From contig NZ_QFDM01000001.1 of the NCBI RefSeq assembly GCF_023702065.1, forward strand, positions 124,001 to 188,000: a DNA stretch of 64,000 nt. The letters are read 5' to 3'. Shown here piece after piece: positions 58,840-64,000 of the stretch. Source of the DNA: Methanoculleus oceani (lineage in GTDB: Archaea > Halobacteriota > Methanomicrobia > Methanomicrobiales > Methanoculleaceae). A program made the translations under genes and the position numbers. The notes beneath the pieces are model-generated. The model did no database searches, was not told the DNA's origin, and was given only the letters and a program-made list of their open reading frames with translations. Each line of letters begins with the position of its first letter. Position 1 is the stretch's first letter.

Positions 58840-59184
58840 AGCGTGATCCCCTCCTGGGAGAGCGTGCCCACATAACACGCCGGATATTTATGCTTATCTG
58901 AAGCGGCGCCGTGTTGCATAAATCCGGTCCTTTGGCCCAAACAGAGAAGATGCCGGACATCCGGCCCGCCCCTTTATGAACGAGATCTTCAATCCTGCTC
59001 TATTATCGGGATACCTCACCATGGAATACTAATCTAGAACAATGTAAATTGCCTTACAAGTCAACTCACGTTGACTTACACAGACCCGCCTCACTCACGG
59101 GCACCGCAACGTAGAACTGACAGGGCCCCCTAAAGGGCAACCGATCCATGCAAGCGGCGACGCAGCCACCACGGGAGTTGAATA
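58840..59184. promoter_or_regulatory. Divergent intergenic region with a perfect operator-like inverted repeat
   Basis: A 345-bp region between divergent genes. AAGTCAAC-TCAC-GTTGACTT (59058-59077) is a perfect 8-bp inverted repeat, and an overlapping pair TGTAA/TTACA lies at 59043-59058. TATA-like stretches occur at both sides (GGATATTTATGC near 58881, minus-strand direction possible). The repeat is likely a regulator binding site for the plus-strand membrane gene. Confidence 0.45.
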
Positions 59185-59856
59185 ATGCCTCATGAACATT
59201 TTACCGGACAACACCGCCGGCTCGGAAGAACCGCAGCCTGGGCCGTCTTCTTCCTTCTCGTGGCATACGCGGTTACGCTGGTCCTCGGGCTCCTCTCGCT
59301 CCAGTCGCCAGCGGACCCGATCGGCGATCCTTACTTCTCCCTGCTGGAGCTGCTCATCGTCGTGCTGGCGCCGCTGATGGTCGTCGTCATGGTTGCGGTC
59401 CACGGTTACGCCTCTCCCGGAGCCAGGGCGTACAGCCTCACGGCGCTCGCATCCATGGTCATTATGGCGGGGATAACCTCCAGCGTCCATTTCGTCATCC
59501 TTACCGTAAGCCGCCGGATCGCGTCCGCGGGGTTCCCGTGGGCATCGTTCCTCTTCTCCTTCGAGTGGCCGTCCGTCGTGTACGCCCTCGACATCCTCGC
59601 GTGGGACGTCTTCTTCGCCCTCTCGATGCTCTTTGCCGCGCCCGTATTCCGGACGGGGCGGCTGGAGAAGACGGTCGGGGTTCTCATGGTCGCGAGCGGC
59701 GTACTGAGCCTCGCGGGGCTCGCCGGCGTGCCGCTTGGCGACATGAACATCCGGAATATCGGCATCCTTGGCTACGTCGGGGTCAGTCTGATCGTATTTC
59801 CCCTGCTCGCGATCGTCTTCGGGCGTGCTCAACCGGCGCCCGGAGAGGCCGGGTGA
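59185..59856 (+). CDS. Multi-pass membrane protein of unknown function
   Basis: A 223-aa protein with about six or seven transmembrane segments: WAVFFLLVAYAVTLVLGLL, LIVVLAPLMVVVMVAVHG, LTALASMVIMAGITSSVHFV, DILAWDVFFALSMLFAAPVF, VGVLMVASGVLSLAG and GILGYVGVSLIVFPLLAIVF. The family is widespread, without known function. A perfect inverted repeat lies about 110 bp upstream. Confidence 0.75.
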   Translation: MPHEHFTGQHRRLGRTAAWAVFFLLVAYAVTLVLGLLSLQSPADPIGDPYFSLLELLIVVLAPLMVVVMVAVHGYASPGARAYSLTALASMVIMAGITSSVHFVILTVSRRIASAGFPWASFLFSFEWPSVVYALDILAWDVFFALSMLFAAPVFRTGRLEKTVGVLMVASGVLSLAGLAGVPLGDMNIRNIGILGYVGVSLIVFPLLAIVFGRAQPAPGEAG

Positions 59857-59997
59857 AGTCCGGTTCGGGATCAGGGATCTGCGGCTACACAGCCTCCCAT
59901 GGCAGAGTTATCAGGACCGAATCTCAAAGAGCCAGCCCCGGCTCATCAAACAGATGTATGAATAAGGAAAGGCCTGGAGAGGGGCGGGCCGCAAGAG

Positions 59998-60007
59998 TAT
60001 ATTTATG
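59998..60007 (+). promoter_or_regulatory. TATA box for the second alpha/beta hydrolase gene
   Basis: TATATTTATG lies about 60 nt before ATG 60062, giving a leader of roughly 30 nt that includes GTGAATGGAGG as ribosome binding site. This supports ATG 60062 over the in-frame ATG at 60005, which overlaps the box. Confidence 0.45.
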
Positions 60008-60061
60008 TGTGCACGGGGGTACACCGCATGCCTCTCCCCGGGTGTAGGTGAATGGAGGATC

Positions 60062-60913
60062 ATGGATAACGTGGCTGTAGACGGCATCACGCTTGAGTGC
60101 GAGGTCTCGGGGAGCGGCGAGTCCGCGATCTTTATTCACGGCGCCCTCATCGCGGACTCGTTCCGACCGCTGTTGTTCGAGCCGGTCCTGGCCAACCACT
60201 ACAAACTCGTCCTGTACCACCGCCGGGGCTACGCGGGCAGCAGCCACAGCGATGCCTCCACAAGCATCGCGCAGCAGGCCGCCGACTGCCGGGCATTGCT
60301 GCATCACCTCGGCATAGAGCGTGCGCATGTCGTGGGGCACTCATCGGGTGCCTGTATCGCCATTCAACTCGCATTAGACTCTCCGGACACCGTCGGATCG
60401 CTGGCCCTGCTGGAACCGGCGCTCATCGTCGGATCCGCCGGCCCGGCCTACCGGGACGCTCTGCTGCGAGGCCGGGAACGGTACGGGAAGGAGCCCCCGG
60501 AGCAGCTCGTAGACGAGTTTCTTCAGGCGCGCTTCGGAGCCGGGTATCGTGCTTCGCTCGACCGGATGGTGCCGGGAGCGTTCGAGCAGGCGGTCGCCGA
60601 TGCCGGGACCTCGTTTGATCAGGAAGTACCAGCGCTGCTGGAATGGAGGTTTGGCGAGGCCGAGGCGAAGAGCATCACACAGCCTGTTCTCGCCGTCGTC
60701 GGCAGCGAAAGCACCGCCCTCGGGGCACGTTTCGGGGAGACGCACCAGCTTCTTCTCGATTGGCTCCCGGATGTCCGGGGTTTCGTCCTCCCGGGCGCTG
60801 CGCACGGGATGCAGATGCAGAACGCCCGGGACATGGCCGGGGCGCTCGCAGACTTCTGGGCACGCCACCCGATCCGGCCTGGATACCCCCTCACCCGGTC
60901 TCGAAGCTCGTGA
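60062..60913 (+). CDS. Alpha/beta hydrolase
   Basis: A 283-aa hydrolase. It has AIFIHGALIADSFRPL (oxyanion region), VVGHSSGACIAIQLAL (Ser nucleophile at about residue 92) and VLPGAAHGMQMQNARDMAG (catalytic His). The substrate is unknown. Its 3' end overlaps the convergent GNAT gene by 23 bp. Confidence 0.88.
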   Translation: MDNVAVDGITLECEVSGSGESAIFIHGALIADSFRPLLFEPVLANHYKLVLYHRRGYAGSSHSDASTSIAQQAADCRALLHHLGIERAHVVGHSSGACIAIQLALDSPDTVGSLALLEPALIVGSAGPAYRDALLRGRERYGKEPPEQLVDEFLQARFGAGYRASLDRMVPGAFEQAVADAGTSFDQEVPALLEWRFGEAEAKSITQPVLAVVGSESTALGARFGETHQLLLDWLPDVRGFVLPGAAHGMQMQNARDMAGALADFWARHPIRPGYPLTRSRSS

Positions 60914-61736
60914 CGCCGTAGCACTCATCGAGCGGGAGGTCGGGGATCTCCTTCGTGTACATCCGTGCCGTGCCGAAGACCGGAACCATCCCGTGCCGCT
61001 CTGCGAGCGCGATACCGGCGCCGTTCGGCTCCGGCACATCGAGGAAGAGCGGCTGGCCGGGCACCGCCGCCGCAAGGCCGCAGTAGATCCGCCCGGCGAT
61101 CTCCGGCGTGTCGGCAAAGAGCGGGCCGATCTTCGCACCCCTGCGGCACGGCCGCACCTGCCCGTAGCCGCGGACCTCCCCGTCCTCGAGGACGGCCAGC
61201 GCCGTCGCGCCGGGCTGCGCCAGCCAGTGACGGAGGAATTCCGGCCGCTCTGCCGGGAAGTGGCGTGCATCGTAGCGGACGAGGGCGTCGAAGGGAACGC
61301 TCGCGGCGTCTGCGAGACCCGGAGGACGGTTGCCCCCGCCGAGACCCTCGTACCTGATGTTCCGGTGTGAGAAGAGGAAGCCGTGGTCTCTGTAGCGGTC
61401 CTGCATCTCGAATACTCCGTCGATCCCGAAGTTGTAGGGCCTGGCGAGCCGGTCGGCGCACTCCTGGATCGCAAGACCGACACCCCTGCCCCGATATTCG
61501 GGGTCCAGGATGTAGAACCCGCCGAAGGCGAACTCGTCCGAGTAGACCATGATCGAAAACGTTCCAACCAGGCGATCGCCGAGGAGCACCGCGAAGAATG
61601 CCTGCGGGTCGACCGCGTAGTAGCATTCTCCGTCGGAGAGGCCGGGGTTCCAGCCCTCCCGTTCCGCCCAGTCGACCGCGATCCCGATTTCGGTTCGCGT
61701 CATCGGGCGAATTGCAATCTCACCTGATACTGCCAT
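60891..61736 (-). CDS. GNAT-family N-acetyltransferase with a second C-terminal acyltransferase-like domain
   Basis: A 281-aa protein. The N-terminal GNAT domain has the acetyl-CoA loop LDPEYRGRGVGLAIQECADR near residue 82. The C-terminal domain (LAVLEDGEVRGYGQVRPCRR, GAKIGPLFADTPEIAGRIY) is the GNAT-like module often fused in this family. ATG 61736 (MAVSGEIAIRPMTRTEIGIA) is chosen; the acceptor substrate is unknown. Confidence 0.85.
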   Translation of the reverse strand: MAVSGEIAIRPMTRTEIGIAVDWAEREGWNPGLSDGECYYAVDPQAFFAVLLGDRLVGTFSIMVYSDEFAFGGFYILDPEYRGRGVGLAIQECADRLARPYNFGIDGVFEMQDRYRDHGFLFSHRNIRYEGLGGGNRPPGLADAASVPFDALVRYDARHFPAERPEFLRHWLAQPGATALAVLEDGEVRGYGQVRPCRRGAKIGPLFADTPEIAGRIYCGLAAAVPGQPLFLDVPEPNGAGIALAERHGMVPVFGTARMYTKEIPDLPLDECYGVTSFETG

Positions 61737-61886
61737 ACTATGCGTGCAACGCAGCGAGGGATGAAAGTTTGGAACCGATCGCGCTCCGGTCACGCCCAGT
61801 ATCCCGGATATCTCCGTCCCTCCCGATAAGTGTTCTAATCGGATTAATGCCGGAAGAGAACCAATAACATGCAAGGACGAGAGAGC

Positions 61887-62159
61887 ATGAGCAAGACAAT
61901 CATTACCGTCGTCGGAAAGGATACCGTCGGCATTATCGCGAAGGTCTGCACGTATCTTGCAGATAACCAGGTCAACGTCGAGGACATCTCGCAGACGATC
62001 GTGCAGGGATACTTCAATATGATGATGATCGTCGATACCAGCGGATCAACAAAACCGTATGCCGGGATGGTGACCGAACTCGACGAACTCGGCGATGCGA
62101 TCGGTGTCAGGATCCGGTGCCAGCGGGAAGATATCTTTACAAAAATGCATCGTATCTGA
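61887..62159 (+). CDS. ACT-domain protein, UPF0237 family
   Basis: A 90-aa single ACT domain, probably a small-molecule sensor. It begins [20 protein letters not shown], the usual start of this family, so ATG 61887 is chosen over ATG 61869. It ends [11 protein letters not shown]. The UPF0210 gene follows 8 nt later; this pair is conserved in bacteria and archaea. Confidence 0.92.
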   Translation: MSKTIITVVGKDTVGIIAKVCTYLADNQVNVEDISQTIVQGYFNMMMIVDTSGSTKPYAGMVTELDELGDAIGVRIRCQREDIFTKMHRI

Positions 62160-62167
62160 GGGATTTT

Positions 62168-63532
62168 ATGGTCACTATTCTCGAGGTGAACGAGACGAAC
62201 AAGATGATCGAGCAGGAGAAACTCGATGTGAGGACCATCACGCTCGGCATCAGCCTTCTTGACTGCTGCGACTCCGATCTCGATGCCTTAAACCGGAATA
62301 TATACGACAAGATCACCCGGCTGGCAAAAGACCTCGTCTCAACCGGGAGGGAGATCGAGCTCGAGTACGGGATCCCGATTGTAAACAAGAGAATATCCGT
62401 AACCCCCATCGCACTTGTCGGCGGACGGGCCTGCAGGTCCCCGGAAGATTTTGTAGAGATTGCAAAGACGCTGGATCGGGCCGCACGGGATACGGGGGTC
62501 AACTTCCTCGGGGGATACTCGGCCATCGTCTCAAAGGGCATGACCCCGGCCGATGAAGCGCTCATCCGCTCAATCCCGGCGGCTCTCTCCTCGACCGAAA
62601 GGGTCTGCAGCTCGGTCAATATCGGCTCGACGAAGACCGGGATCAACATGGATGCCGTAAAACTGATGGGAGAGATTGTACGGGAGACGGCCGAGGCGAC
62701 GAAAGAGAATAACTCCCTTGGCTGTGCGAAACTGGTCGTCCTCTGCAACGCCCCCGACGACAACCCGTTCATGGCCGGGGCGTTTCACGGCGTCTCTGAA
62801 GCGGATGCGGTCATCAACGTGGGCGTAAGCGGGCCGGGCGTCATCAAGCATGCACTCGAGGGTGTCCGGGGAAAGAACTTCGAGATTCTCTGCGAGACGG
62901 TCAAGAGGACGGCCTTCAAGGTCACCCGTGCCGGGCAACTCGTCGCCCAGGAGGCGTCGGAGAGGCTCGGGATCCCGTTCGGGATCGTCGACCTCTCTCT
63001 GGCTCCGACACCCTCCGTCGGGGACAGCGTCGCCGGGATCCTCGAGGAGATGGGACTCGAATCGGTCGGCGCACCGGGGACGACGGCCGCGCTCGCCCTC
63101 TTGAACGACCAGGTGAAGAAGGGAGGGATTATGGCGAGCTCCTTTGTCGGCGGGCTCTCGGGTGCATTCATCCCGGTCAGCGAGGACCAGGGGATGATCG
63201 ATGCGGTGAACCGCGGCGCCCTCACGCTCGAAAAGCTCGAGGCGATGACCTGCGTATGCTCGGTCGGCCTCGATATGATCGCAATTCCGGGCGACACACC
63301 CGCTTCGACGATATCCGGTATCATCGCGGATGAGGCTGCAATCGGGATGATCAACAATAAGACGACCGCTGTGCGGCTGATCCCGGTGATAGGAAAGGAT
63401 GTCGGCGAGACCGTCGAGTTCGGCGGACTGTTAGGCCATGCACCGGTGCAGCAGGTGAACAGGTTTTGCTGCGCCGACTTCATAAACCGTGGCGGGCGGA
63501 TTCCCGCACCGATTCACAGTTTTAAGAACTGA
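62168..63532 (+). CDS. UPF0210 (PFL family) protein
   Basis: A 454-aa conserved protein of unknown function related to glycyl-radical-like folds. It starts [20 protein letters not shown] and includes [35 protein letters not shown] and the end [14 protein letters not shown]. It always accompanies the ACT-domain UPF0237 gene, which lies just upstream, so the two probably act together. Confidence 0.92.
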   Translation: MVTILEVNETNKMIEQEKLDVRTITLGISLLDCCDSDLDALNRNIYDKITRLAKDLVSTGREIELEYGIPIVNKRISVTPIALVGGRACRSPEDFVEIAKTLDRAARDTGVNFLGGYSAIVSKGMTPADEALIRSIPAALSSTERVCSSVNIGSTKTGINMDAVKLMGEIVRETAEATKENNSLGCAKLVVLCNAPDDNPFMAGAFHGVSEADAVINVGVSGPGVIKHALEGVRGKNFEILCETVKRTAFKVTRAGQLVAQEASERLGIPFGIVDLSLAPTPSVGDSVAGILEEMGLESVGAPGTTAALALLNDQVKKGGIMASSFVGGLSGAFIPVSEDQGMIDAVNRGALTLEKLEAMTCVCSVGLDMIAIPGDTPASTISGIIADEAAIGMINNKTTAVRLIPVIGKDVGETVEFGGLLGHAPVQQVNRFCCADFINRGGRIPAPIHSFKN

Positions 63533-63764
63533 GTGCCGGGGAGGTTCGGTCCCTTTTTTCGATCCCAGCGGCACGAACCGGTACTTCCCCGATGGGTGGA
63601 CCCGGATCGCCTGCGGCAGGCCGTGAGAGCCGGGACGGCAACCCGACACACGCCACCATCCGCGACGCCGGTATAATAACAGTGGTTAACACAGCACGAA
63701 TAACGAATATATTTATTCCACCTGGATGAATTCCCCGTTCAGCCCTTAACAGGGGGGCTGGATT
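63533..63764 (+). promoter_or_regulatory. Intergenic region with the promoter of the secreted protein gene
   Basis: T6 (63555-63560) shortly after the UPF0210 stop may terminate transcription. GAATATATTTATTC (63705-63718), a palindromic TATA element, is centred about 53 nt before ATG 63765. AGGGGGG gives a ribosome binding site. Confidence 0.5.
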
Positions 63765-64000
63765 ATGAATTCTACCAGAAATCGATTATTAATGGTAATG
63801 CTCATTGCATTTCTCGCCGTGGGCGTCGGCATCGTGAGTGCGGACAAACCGCTCGCCGCCGGGGGGCAGGGGCCGGTTGCGGAGTTCAGGCTGACCGCCG
63901 ACGACCCCGTCGATGCCGCGGAGTTCGGCCGATCCGTGGCCATGGACGGAAACCTCGTGGCAGTGGGGGCCGGCGGGGCGGATACCGATTCGGTCAGCAG
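63765..64000 (+). CDS. Secreted FG-GAP-repeat-like protein, cut by the window end
   Basis: 78 residues are visible. The signal peptide is MNSTRNRLLMVMLIAFLAVG with likely cleavage after VSADK. After it, EFGRSVAMDGNLVAVGAGGA is the start of an FG-GAP/beta-propeller repeat of the kind found in large archaeal surface proteins. The C-terminus lies beyond base 64000. Confidence 0.75.
   Translation, partial: MNSTRNRLLMVMLIAFLAVGVGIVSADKPLAAGGQGPVAEFRLTADDPVDAAEFGRSVAMDGNLVAVGAGGADTDSVS

Noticed and set aside
1-64000. CRISPR array
   Set aside because: No series of regularly spaced direct repeats of 23-40 bp was seen, and no cas gene was found.

Overview
The window is about 62-64% GC over most of its length and comes from a methanogenic archaeon, most likely of the order Methanomicrobiales (Methanoculleus-like). 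This is inferred from gene content, not from a database match. The evidence is archaeal ribosomal proteins (S24e, S27ae, L40e), aRF1, aIF2-gamma, Spt4, the Kae1-Bud32 fusion, SepRS for tRNA-dependent cysteine synthesis, Taw1, the McrA-linked YcaO, a NikR regulator and AglB. Gene starts are packed in archaeal style with ATGA, GTGA or TGATG overlaps, and AT-rich TATA boxes lie about 25 nt before predicted transcription starts.

Positions 1-46,610 are mainly conserved chromosomal backbone. In order they hold: rps12-rps7 on the minus strand, running off the left edge; queD-queE-queC for 7-deazaguanine/archaeosine synthesis, with a NUDIX hydrolase; aRF1-argS-taw1-sepS; a trehalose-6-phosphate synthase/phosphatase fusion; a membrane protein with its HTH regulator; archaemetzincin plus an MrfA/MrfB-like helicase-exonuclease pair; a HAD phosphatase with a lipoprotein; sufC-sufB, pcm, a cyclase and a cysteine-rich unknown; a long amino-sugar and N-glycosylation operon (glmM-like, two nucleotidyltransferases, glmS, an acyltransferase, an aminotransferase, a glycosyltransferase, aglB); an HDAC-like hydrolase; ycaO/DUF2098/nikR; and a translation-transcription operon (aIF2-gamma, PIN, rpo7, spt4, DUF359, then rps24e, rps27ae, kae1-bud32, ITPase). 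That last operon is split by an IS200/IS605-type tnpB element. rpl40e, a BLES03-like gene, thi4 and htpX follow, then tRNA-Gly(TCC) and tRNA-Val(CAC).

Positions 46,611 to about 60,000 are an accessory region. It begins with an integrase-like N-terminal fragment whose reading frame runs into the tRNA-Val gene, which marks an integration scar. Next comes an AT-rich island of about 2 kb. It holds an intact cysteine-rich precursor peptide (C-x6-C-x5-C-x6-C-x5-C), a radical SAM/SPASM-type maturase, and two further decayed precursor copies, one on each side of the maturase. I consider this RiPP-like locus the most novel system in the window. After it come an Orc1/Cdc6 relic, a MazF-type toxin with its antitoxin, several small cysteine-rich or membrane proteins, a viral-type RecT single-strand annealing protein, and assorted enzymes (shikimate-kinase-like, ABM-domain, alpha/beta hydrolases, a flavoprotein, an Imm-5-like protein).

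From about 60.9 kb the backbone resumes with a GNAT acetyltransferase, an ACT-domain protein paired with a UPF0210 protein, and the start of a secreted FG-GAP-type protein cut by the right edge.
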